This document shows, piece after piece, positions 12,701 through 22,808 of a stretch of DNA of 64,000 nucleotides. Position 1 is the first letter of the stretch; each line of letters opens with the position of its first letter. The notes under the pieces were generated by a model. The model searched no databases. It had not been told where the DNA came from and saw only the letters and a list, made by a program, of their open reading frames with translations. The stretch comes from Pyrocephalus nanus (Eukaryota; Chordata; Aves; Passeriformes; Tyrannidae): NCBI GenBank assembly GCA_038380795.1, contig CM076259.1:69655741-69719740 (forward strand), given 5' to 3'. The translations under genes were made by a program, and so were the position numbers.

Positions 12701-13844
12701 GATGAATGTAGCGTATTTTAATTAAGGTACAGATACGTAAAAGCACATTTGGGGGGTCTGAAAAACAATGCTCAATGCTCTGAAATGACAGTGAATCTGG
12801 AAGTGATAGCAGACATAAGCTTTTAAAAATTATTTTCTAAGCAAGATTTGATATGTGAAAAAAACAGTACTGTTCAATTGTGTCCATTTGAAAATTTTAC
12901 AATTGTTTTCATTTGGTCACTTTCATGATCTTCTATTTGTAATTTAAGAATAATCATGTGAAAAAATTGCATACCTTAGAATACCTGGAAAATGTTTATT
13001 CTTTTATGTCTATACCTAGGCAACGAAAATAATTTTACTTAAAATAAGTTTTTTTAAGTTATTTGTTATTTTATGTTTTATAAATCTGTCATCTTCTCAG
13101 GGAACAGATACCATATTACACAATGTAAGCAGCTAAAGACACAAAGCAAATGTTTTGTGAATGTATAATCTAAAGTTTATAAATTAGTTATGTATACAAC
13201 CTAATGTGTAGAATCCTTGCTCGTGTGTTGGTGACTGCACCACTATTCCACTGCTTATAATGGAATTTCTGACAGACCTAAGCACTTGCCAGCATGAACT
13301 GTCAATTCCAAGCAGTCCTTGATAGTGGGAAGAGGAGTCAGAAGGTACAATTTCATGCAACATTTTATTTGGGTTGGGAATAAGCTCTTTTGATCTGGGA
13401 TTTTGTGAAAATATAGATTGAAATGGAAAACACTTAAATACCCGAAGAAAGTGCTGTAGTTTATGTACTGTTCTGATCTTAGCTTATTACAAGGATTATT
13501 CTGATATGAAAATGAGCTCTGCATCAAACTCCTTTAATAACCTTATAAAGTAACATTCTCACTGTCTGACTAAAAGTGTATAATTCTTATCTATTAATCT
13601 TACTTTCAAAACAGATTTGGCAAAATCTGCAACAAATTAAAGTTTTTCTGTGCTTGTGAGTCAAAGTATTCACTGATAATTTATAAAATTAAGTATTGAT
13701 TTGGTGTAGTTATCATCAGCTTGGATAATAACATTATCAGTTTCTCAGTTTCCAATAGTGTGTGAAAAGAATATTTACACCATTATGTGAGATTTGAATC
13801 ATCAGAGGAGGGAGCCTTGAGATCTCATGAAGTCACTGGTGTAC

Positions 13845-13985
13845 CTCTCCAGGAACACCTGGCCGGGTTGGAAGGGGCTTTGAGCAACCTGATCTAGTGA
13901 AAGTTGTCCCTGCCCATGGCAAGGGGGTCAGAACTAGGTGATCTTTAAAGTCCTTTCCAAATCAAAGGATTCTATGATACTATGA
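13845..13985 (+). mobile_element. CR1 LINE 3' tail fragment
   Basis: This is a short CR1 3' end on the plus strand. It reads through the typical aggaacacctggccgggtt, gggctttgagcaacctgatc and gatctttaaagtcctttcc segments and ends in ATTCTATGATACTATGA, the degenerate terminal octamers. Only the last ~140 bp remain, covering the final ORF2 codons and the short 3' UTR. The wording is that of the group whose tail carries GAGCAACCTGATCTAGTG, so it is a different subfamily from the tails at 41.3 and 48.7 kb. Confidence 0.92.
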
Positions 13986-14954
13986 ATTCCTGAAAGTTAC
14001 AGAAACAAAAGAGTACAAAGGGTATGACTGACTGAAGTTACTTTGTGTTGAATCTTATCAGGATGGAAAATAGTAAATTAATCACTGAACTAGGAACAAA
14101 TATTTTCTTAACACAATTAATAGGAATCTGGTTAGTATATTATGTGTAGCCAAAGAATGACCCAGGCCATTGATGAAAATACATGAGGCTTATGAAAGTT
14201 AATTTCCCAAAGTTGAAAGCAACTCCTGACATAATGAAGGAAAGAGCCCCCACTATTAATGGGTTGTTTGGGACATACCAGCAAAGAAAATAAAACTAAA
14301 ACATTGCAGACTGCAGCTAAGAATACAGTCACTGGATAAGAAAAGCTAAGGCTATAATTTATTTTTTTTTAAATTGTACTTCCTTTTTATAAAGAAATGA
14401 GACAAATTATTATACATAGTCTAAATCAACTGAGGACTATGCTCATGAACTCAGAATGCATGGATGGACAAGGCGGTTAAAGTCCCATGGAAAATAACAT
14501 TTTAGTGCAGTGGTAGCCTTTTAGTTGTTAGGGATGTCAGCAGAAAATCGTGTGTCTGTGGTATCTGTTTGCATATGCCATTCTGCAGATGCAGGTGAAC
14601 TCTGTAATGGCTTTACTAAACTTGCTTTTTGAGCAACAAAATCTACCTCATTCGGCTTTGCTAAGAGAGCTGAAGCAAATTTAATCAGTCAAATTTAATC
14701 TCTGTGGTAAAAGTAAAGTCAAAGGATAGGCAGTGTGTTGGGACATACTGTTTCTCCTATGCATTACTTCTGTGTTTAGCCCATGTTCCCAGAAATCTGT
14801 TTCTGTAAGATGGGATAGCCAGGGGAATCCCCACTGGGAGCTGCATAGATGTGCAGTGCATTTCCTATTCTGTTGTATGTTCGTGTTCTGGTTTGTTGTC
14901 GTGATGGGTTTGGTGTGGGAACTTGTGCCAAATGAGTTTGGTCCTAGACAGAAA

Positions 14955-15005
14955 AGCACAAAAAACCCCTACCCACCTACCCCTCAGAAAAACCCCCCAA
15001 AACCA
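14955..15005. repeat. A/C-rich low-complexity tract
   Basis: The plus strand is nearly all A and C here, with runs such as AAAAAACCCC and AACCCCCCAAAACC and very few G or T. It is one of several such strand-asymmetric tracts in the window. Confidence 0.8.
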
Positions 15006-16799
15006 GAAAGACTTTATCAAAGATTGTATTGTTCTGGAGTGGATAAACCACACTGTCTTCAGAGTCAGAGCTGTTCCTCCTTCAGTGTAATGATATATAT
15101 CAACTGAACACTGGTTTTCCAAGATGTGTTGTAACGAACAAGTCAAATGCACAGATATTCTGCAGAATACTGTTTGATATTTGTCCCGTGCAGTGAAGTA
15201 ATTTAGCTGGAAGAAATCACAGTCTTACTTGTACCCTTACCTAAAGCAGGATCTTTAAAAATGTGGAAAAATTTGAGAGGTTTCACAATGGACCTACAAA
15301 TTTCTTTTCAAAGATGTAGCACAAACATATTGTCTACTTCCACAAAAACTGACTCTTTTCTGTATAAAAATTAAAAGACTTTTCTTATACATACTCTACT
15401 CCATCCAGTCTTACTGGAGCTGTGTGGGCTGCAAGCACTTAATGTTGCTTTTCTTTCATGCAAGCAGAGTTAGCCCAACTTGTGAGGGAGGGTGATTTTT
15501 AAAAATTGATAAGCAAGCATGTGCTAGAATTCACAGCTGAAGAGACCACCATCTTAGTTCATGAAAAGGACAAATGAAAAAAATTAAAATTTTAAAAATT
15601 TAAAAATTGTAAATTCATCCCTTCCATTTCCATGTGCCAGAGTGGACATTAAGTCGGCATGTGTACAGCATCTTGGAAGTTTGGGGACTAGTTCTGGTTT
15701 TGGATTGCAGCTTCTCTGCAATCTGAATCCACACATTGGTCTCACACTGTAGTGTAGTCTGTAGAAAGTCATCTGGCTCTCCAGTCAGGAAATTTTAGGC
15801 TTGTGGGTTTGGAGACAGGGAAAATGCAGCAAGATTCATGCTTGATCTTTGCCTCAAGCAGACAGAACAGATGCAGTTGACCGAAATTTCATGAGTGTGC
15901 AAACTTAACTTTGAACTTGAATATAGCTATCAAAACAATTTCTTTGCCCTATTTAGCAGTGGGTAAATATTAAATTAATTCTTCACCATACTACATCTTC
16001 TTTTCTCCTGACTGAACTGAGAAGTTGAAATTCCTCCTAAGTAACAGCTGCACTCTACAGCCCAGCTGGCACTCTTATAAATAAGGATGTTTGGAGAAAA
16101 CTGGCAAGTCTGTGGGGCTCACAGCCTTGTACCGATGTGTACTGGGTGTGCAAAGATGAAATTCAGTTTCTGTTCAGAGCTGAGGGTTTTTCTCATTTTG
16201 CATATCTCTCAGGGGTAAATTCTTTGCTTTGGAAAGGCAAAGCAAAGGAAAAGCAGGTGGGACTCCTGCAAATTCTATCTCCTCCCTGGGATTCTCATGG
16301 GGGGAGACAGTTGAACTGACAGTGAGAAAGCAAAAGATGTTTTTCCAAATATGTCAGGAAATGATGATTATTACACAATAAAGAAGCCTGTGGGAGCCCA
16401 GGGGAAGAGCTGCACTTAGTCATGTCAACACAAGGGGCTGTATGGTCGTGCAACATGTACAAGAAAATTTGGCTGGCCTTTCTTTGCACCTTCAGCTTTA
16501 GCCTCCCATCCAATCCCCCTCTCACTCTTTTGTTATCCAGCAGAATCTGGAGAGAAATCATTAAACCATATAGCTGTTCCAATAGCAGCTGCTTGCGAGG
16601 AGGCCTTGGGAGTTCATGGCAATTCCTGTGCTGTGCAGGGCCGCTCGGTGCTCTCATGCGTGTCCCTTGCAACTCCCCACTCTGATGACTCCAGCACAAA
16701 GTTGTGTGCAGTCTCTGCAAAAAAATGGAAAGAAGTGAATGGGACAGCATGGCTTGTTGTATGAATTACCTGTGTTTGGGAGAGCTACAGCTTTAGATA

Positions 16800-17160
16800 T
16801 GATGGATCTTCTCCCTCATTTTCCCTTTTTTGTATTTCTGTTTGACACTTTGCTTTTGCTTGATTCTTATCTCTTTTTCTTTGTCTCTTTCCATCTCCTT
16901 TTCCCTCTTTTCTGATCTGCTTTTATGTACCTTCACCTCTTTGTATCCTCTTTCTCACTTTATTCTCCTGCTTTTGTTAAATAATTCAAATTCCTTTTGT
17001 TTTTAGAAATATTTATTCTGTTTCCCTCCATTTCCTCACGTATTTCCTTCCTCTCTCTTTTTTCCTGCTGTTCTTCCAAAATTGCTTCTCTTCCTTCTCT
17101 GTCTGATTTACTCTACTCTGCTGTCTTCTGCACTGCCTCCTTCCCCCTCCCTCCTAAATC
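16800..17160. repeat. Pyrimidine-rich region
   Basis: For about 360 bases the plus strand is dominated by T and C, with many CTTT, TTCC and TCTCT words and only scattered purines. It is not a perfect mirror repeat. It lies directly upstream of the G-rich segment at 17.2 kb. Confidence 0.7.
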
Positions 17161-17227
17161 CCATCACCATTATTCCCTGTCTGTGGATGCAGGTGCTGCA
17201 GCTGCAGGAATCTGAGACCCTCATGGC

Positions 17228-17261
17228 GGGGGGGATGGGGGAGGATGTGCTGGGGAGGGGG
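17228..17261 (+). other. G-quadruplex motif
   Basis: Four G runs lie within 34 bases: G7 (17228-17234), G5 (17237-17241), G4 (17252-17255) and G5 (17257-17261), with loops of 2, 10 and 1 bases. A further GGGGAGGGG lies about 35 bases downstream. The motif meets the usual sequence rule for an intramolecular quadruplex if the 10-base loop is allowed. Folding and any role are inference. Confidence 0.65.
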
Positions 17262-19096
17262 TGTGCCACATGTATTGCTCCCACCCTGCAAGTGAGGGGA
17301 GGGGATTGCTGCATATGCAGGTCTTGGGACAATGGTCTCTGTCAACAGGATGTGGGAGTTTTATTTAAATGTGGGAATGTCCCATGAAAATTGGGACATC
17401 TGGCACCCTTACATTCCATGTCTAACTTCAGCTTCATCCGCTGCTGTTATGAGTGTCATAAACATGGGTAATTTCACAAGCTGTAGTAGTCAGAGTACAC
17501 AATAGATTGCATTGCAGATGCCTGCCCTTAAAAGGATTGGGTCTTGTAAAGCTACAGGGATTGCAGCTTGGCATGTACTGGAAAGAGAAACATGAACTCA
17601 GGAATGACAGATTTCATTAGTATCATCACAAAAAACATTGTAGTCATGATTTAAAATCAGAAAGGAAAGAGATCAGAACAAGCAAATTAAAAAGAAAATA
17701 AACTGGCATTATTAGCTGGTTAGGAGCTATCATCCCGTACTGGACTTCAGTGTACTCCATTGACTAAATCTTAGGTTTTGCATTTATGTGACTAAATTAG
17801 CAATTTCCCAGTGATCCTTCTAGAGTCAGTGAAGACACCTGAAGGAGACCATTTACAGCACCTAGGCTGACCCTCAAAAGGTCTCTTTCTCTTCTAGTCT
17901 GGATGGCTTTGCTTTTCACCACATGTTCAAGTCAGTCTTCCTCTTTCCATTTCAATGCCTTAGCATTCTGCATAGCTTCCTGGATATTTGTTTCCACAAA
18001 AATAGGCAAACAAATATTTTGCTGTATATATTTGCTGTTATGGTCCTGTCCTTGACCTTGAGGCTGTTGCGAACTGTTGTGACTGTTCCCTCTGTGTTGT
18101 TGCAATGTGTTGTTTTGCAGATATTTGTCGAATTTTTTGCCCTAGTTATTTTGTGATTTGTAGCCACACTGCAAATCTGATAACCAGCAGAGGGAGTGCA
18201 AGTTAGATCTCTCAGTGTCCATGGATGTTGGTGCCTGTGCAAGGAAATGGCTCTAATGTAAATATCAGAACAGGTTAATTTAAACAGGACAGATAGCATG
18301 ATAGAGACAAGTTGCCAGATGGATGAGTCCAGTTAATGAGAGGAATGTTTCCTCTAAACATTGAGAGGATCATATGCACAATATCAGATGAAAAATAAAC
18401 TGTCAAGAATTAAATTAACATCATCTGCTTAATCTAGATATCTATTTTTTTTCTTTAAGTTGATTTAAATTAGATTCCTTTGCAGACATTCTTGGAAAAA
18501 AGGCTTTGTTTCTGTCAATAATCTCTACTTCAAATTTTGCCTCCTAAGTTATGGTTTAAGGGTGAGACAGCAGAGATGATAGAGTTTGCGAAGGAAAACA
18601 ATTTTCTCTGGGAACTGCATTCCTTTTCATAAAGATTTCCCATCTCCTGTATGGGATAGAGTGAGCTGCCTCCCATAGAGTCATCTAATTTTTTAAGGCA
18701 TAGAGAAAATATGCCAAATATAAGATGACTAAAAGACCTGCAGACATCTCATGTGATCCCCAACTGAATAGATTTTTCTAGAATACAGGGCCTTGGATCC
18801 ATTCAGATGAATTTAACAGCCTAAGCAACACTTCTGTGACTGAAGACTGTGTCCCTGTCAAATGGCTGGAGTCATGGGAAGACACTACCTTAGATACCAA
18901 GTGCTGAACTTTTCCTTGGGGTTGGTAATACCTGATTCTTCAACCACTTTACTGGACTATTAACCAAAACTTAAACTTATCCCATTTAGTCAGTATATCT
19001 AACATTTCCTTTAGAAGAATGCTTGGGATCTGGTCCACACTAGAGAACAGGAGGATTAAAATCTGGAGGAAATACAGATCTAGTAAATCTAATGAT

Positions 19097-19111
19097 AAAA
19101 AAAAAAAAAAA
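19097..19111. repeat. A15 homopolymer
   Basis: An uninterrupted run of 15 A, followed by TAAAATG. No retroposed gene was recognised upstream. Confidence 0.95.
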
Positions 19112-21711
19112 TAAAATGAAACTGTATATTTTTGATATCACAGATGGGGAAAGTCAGTCACCAGAACTGTATGATGGTTGGCAAAAGCCCTGGAAGCATG
19201 TGTGTTTGAGACACTTTTGCCATGGATCAGAGATATGTTGGTCTTCCTTTAAAGTACAGAGATCTTCTGCAGACATGGGCCCGTGTTTCTTATCAGATTT
19301 CCGTGGACCTCAGTCTGACCATAACAAAAAATCTTGTATTCATTTCAAAGGAAGAGAACTGTATCAAATTCTTCCTTTGGTTTATCTTACTCTTGCTAGT
19401 CTCTGGTACCTTTCTAAAGAATGATCTGGGCAGAGATATTTTTTGGTATTCTGTTCTAATAAATTCAGTGGTACTATAGTTTCCCTTGTTTCAGTGAGAT
19501 TTATGCAGTGGAATGGTACAGCGAAGAAGCTAATGAAACTGCTCACAAAAGGCACACAGACAGTCCCAGTGCAAACATATAACTCATACCATGAAATATT
19601 ATTCTTAGTCAGTGCTTTTCTAGCTGTAATAGGTGGAGAACTGGCTGGTTACCCTGTGCTAGCTCTCCTTCCTGCTTTCAGCTGCTAAATTGCATTAGTG
19701 ATACTTTCCTAATACTTATTTTCCGCACGAGCAATTACTCCAGTGGCTACAGGGGGCTTCTGTGCATGGCAAATATCTGTATGAGTCTGTGGTCCTTACT
19801 ATGTTATTTATCCTTACCCTTGAGATTTCAAAAATTTATGTCCATATCACAAATTAAATTACGATTCCATTTTACCTGTGAATAACATGTTTATTTTAAA
19901 GACCATTTCACATAGCACTCTCTTCACCTTTCTCTGCTACCTTCATGTAAACTAAAATTTTGTAAAAGGGGAGTATAACAGAGACCTTCTCTTATTAATG
20001 TCATAAATACATAAGGAAACCAAGTGGCAGTGTTCTAGAGAATTCTAATCTGAATTCATACCTTTGAAAAAAGTATCAATATATGGAACAGAGATCAAGA
20101 GACTAAATGTCTGCTCCCCTCTTACAGATATCATAAATGAATTCTGTAGCAAGGGCTCCAGCACACAGTGTTGAAATTCAGAGAATCTGCGTTTCATATT
20201 CTTTAAAAGTACTCTTTCTTCCAATATTCATCAATTTTATTCTCGCTATATAACATCTCCATTGCAAAATGAAGGGAGGAAAGGAACCCCTTTCTGCATG
20301 TGTTGTTCTGAAACTCAAAAAAACACTTTGTGGAAGAAACTGCTAAATATTGCCAATGAAGCAAATATGCTTATTAATTTTTATCCTGAAAACATTTAAA
20401 TGGCAACAACTTCTGTGATTTCACAATCAGATGGTTCAGCCACATATAACTGATATTTTTCTCCACCAGAGGCTTGAAAGTGTTCTATGATTAGAGTATC
20501 ATTTTATGAATTCCTATTTCCTTTTTTCAGCAGAATTCCTTCTTGCATATGATATGTGACTACGAAGTAAAGATGAAAAGCAAAAATCTAAATTAACAAA
20601 GCAAGTAAAATTTTCACATGCCTTATTGAATGATCATGCAATTGTTTTCTTTTATTTTACCTCATATTCTGTCCTTCAAAAAATCTGAGAATAATAGTTA
20701 AGTTGCTTTTACTTTCATAGTATTTATGCTTTGATAAGAAAATGTCCTTAGTTGTTTTTGAGAAGTGGATCACATCTTCAAAAGTTAAAAACTATAAGAG
20801 CAGCACATGAAATTATGAGAAGGGGAGGGGGAGGGTAAAGCCAGCGAAAGAGGAAAGAAATATTAACACTGATATAAAGGCCAAAAGTTCTGTCCTATCT
20901 TGTTGAGGCTTCAGAGTCCAAGCTTTTCTTGCCAGTCTTAAAATATACTACCAGTCAAATTTCATTGAAACTTTTTCAAATATATTTTTCAAACCATTTT
21001 GATCAAAAGCTCCAAACTAGGTTATATTTGTTGTTTCAGAGGCTTATTTTTTAAATTACATATTAAAAAACCCTAAGTAACAGAGATATTACTGAGTCTG
21101 CTATGAAAAAAATCCATTCAAAATTTAAGCAGATTGAAGATGAGTTCCTTTCATTTGGAGTAGACTTTTAATACCTTGATTTCAAATGTTAATATGATGA
21201 AGTGATGCAGAAAACCTGTGCTACTTATTGCTTTACAAATACTTAGTTACCTGTCTGCATATTTAAAATTTATGTTGAAGTACATAAAGAAACACTATTT
21301 TTTCAAGCATATCCTATTACCAAGCAGGAGAAATAGAAAGGGGGTTTTGTATCCATTTTTTAAAAAAACAGGATTATGAACACAGAGAGACACTAAGTTA
21401 CTGATATTTGAAGTAACTGTTGAATAATGCCAATTTCCTGTAGGCAGTTTCTTCTGATACAATAATTTCCACAAGGCATGGCTCTTAATTTAGGCCAGGA
21501 AGGTAATTCTAAATCAGTAGAATTATTTCTCTTGAATAAATGATATCACTAAAACCATTTAGAATTTCAGCCAAATGCAACTTAAGAAATAGGTGTCTTT
21601 TGTCTCCATTTCTCTTACAGTTATGAAAGTACAGATTTAAACTGTTGAGTGAGGCAGCAGGTATGTGATGCAAAGTTCAACACCTTTTTCTGTGTTTTGC
21701 TTTGATTTCAG

Positions 21712-21772
21712 GAATCAGTTGCAGGAGAATGATCTAATCAATAAGCTACAGAGTCAGACTGCTCTTACCTAA
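21712..21772 (+). other. Possible 3'-terminal coding exon, coiled-coil-like
   Basis: A convincing acceptor (TGTGTTTTGCTTTGATTTCAG ends at 21711, with a TTCAACAC branch-like site upstream) is followed by one base and then 19 sense codons, NQLQENDLINKLQSQTALT, closed by TAA at 21770-21772. The peptide has the polar, leucine-spaced look of the end of a coiled coil. The other two frames close early. No AATAAA was noticed over the next ~1 kb, which weakens the terminal-exon reading. I cannot assign a protein, and chance is possible. Confidence 0.25.
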
Positions 21773-22413
21773 TCCCCCTCTTATTCAGGTTTTTTTTTTC
21801 ATTGCTGACTGCAGAGATATACACCTTCAATTGAACAGGTGTATCACATCTCCTCTCCTGAATTCTGCATGGCTTTGTGTGTAGAGTGCATATAGAATCA
21901 AATACTTGGAGGCTGAGGAGAGATTTGAATCCAGACCTTCTGTTTTCGTCAGAAAGTTAATATAATAACAATAGGAACCACATCCTTTCCTGGCTATATT
22001 TTAAAATCAGTACAATTCTTTGGGTAAATGTTGGCTGTGGTCTTAACACAGAGAGAACTGTGTGCTTTCAGTGGTAAAGAACTGCCTAGTTTGTAAATTC
22101 AAAGAGCTGAGTAGGCACTCAACAGTTTGGATCAGCAAAGAACATATCCTCTTCAGGTATGTGCCATAACAGGATACTTAGGCTTTGGAGTAAGTGCTCC
22201 TTGGGATCTTGGCCAAGGATTTTTGGAGAGTGATCTGGGACTTGGATGCCTGAATCGCACTAAAGTTGCACTGTATGGGCTACTGTGAAGTATTGGATTG
22301 TACCCTTAACTGATTATGATGTGGAAAACTTTGTATGTTTGAAAAGATAAAGATTATATTTTTACTTCAGGAATAACTTGAAGTCTAAAGACCTTCAAGA
22401 ACCTCTCAGCAGC

Positions 22414-22459
22414 TTTTCATTGCCCTCGCACTGAAATTTTCATTGTCCTCGCATTGAAA
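22414..22459. repeat. Two-copy 23-bp tandem duplication
   Basis: Copies at 22414-22436 and 22437-22459 differ at 2 of 23 positions (TTTTCATTG[C/T]CCTCGCA[C/T]TGAAA). Each contains a CTCGCA with a CpG; both variable sites are C/T. It looks like a recent local duplication. Confidence 0.9.
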
Positions 22460-22627
22460 TGCCTGAATTCAGCTATGCCTCCCCTGTGGCCCTATGGTAA
22501 GTGAGGACCCTTCAAAGAAGGCATCTGTCAGTCATAACTTCTTGATATTGTATGAATGACATTGTTCCCAAAGCACATAAAACACATAAAGGTAATCATA
22601 CTAGGGACAACTCTTTATATATTTATA

Positions 22628-22808
22628 GTGGTTTTGGGTTTTTTTGTGGTTTTTGTTTGTTTGTTTGTTGGTGGGGGTTTTTTTTGTTTGGTTTGTTTTG
22701 GTTTTTTGTTTTGTTTTGGTTTTTTGGGGATTTTTTGAGGGTTTTTTTGTTGTTTTTTTTTGTTTGTTTGTTTGTTTTGGTTTTGGTGTGTTTTTTTTTT
22801 TTTTTTGT
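22628..22808 (+). repeat. 181-bp nearly pure G/T tract
   Basis: Across 181 bases the plus strand has only two A residues (22730 and 22738) and no C. It is made of T runs up to about 16 long, broken by single G, GG or short G runs, with stretches of GTTT repeats. Hydrophobic open frames over it (F, V, L, W, C only) are artefacts of composition. It is far more strand-asymmetric than an ordinary microsatellite. Confidence 0.97.

Larger units (their letters stand above)
5606..13844. other. Non-coding AT-rich stretch, no gene confirmed
   Basis: Over 8 kb I find no repeat of a known family and no confirmed gene. It contains T15 runs at 7234-7248 and 8247-8261, a short GT microsatellite near 7083-7102 and an AT-only patch at 7950-8020. 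Three weak exon-like segments are listed separately at 7538-7613 (-), 8637-8776 (+) and 9701-9777 (+). Other open frames, including a 99-codon minus frame at 12209-12508, have no recognisable domain and look like chance. Confidence 0.55.
13986..22627. other. Non-coding stretch, no gene confirmed
   Basis: No recognisable repeat family and no confirmed gene. Notable contents are an A/C-rich tract (14955-15005), a T/C-rich region (16800-17160) next to a G-quadruplex motif (17228-17261), an A15 run (19097-19111), a possible terminal coding exon (21712-21772) and a 23-bp tandem duplication (22414-22459). The 151-codon minus frame at 16295-16750 has no recognised domain. The part around 16-17.4 kb is richer in G+C than its surroundings. 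Confidence 0.5.

Noticed and set aside
16295..16750. 151-codon minus-strand open frame
   Set aside because: It lies in a locally GC-richer region with fewer stops; no homology recognised, and another frame on the opposite strand is open too.
22492..22506. Donor-like ATG|GTAAGTGAG
   Set aside because: No good acceptor precedes it at a sensible distance; similar donors at 23.04, 42.95, 47.59 and 48.32 kb show the motif is frequent.
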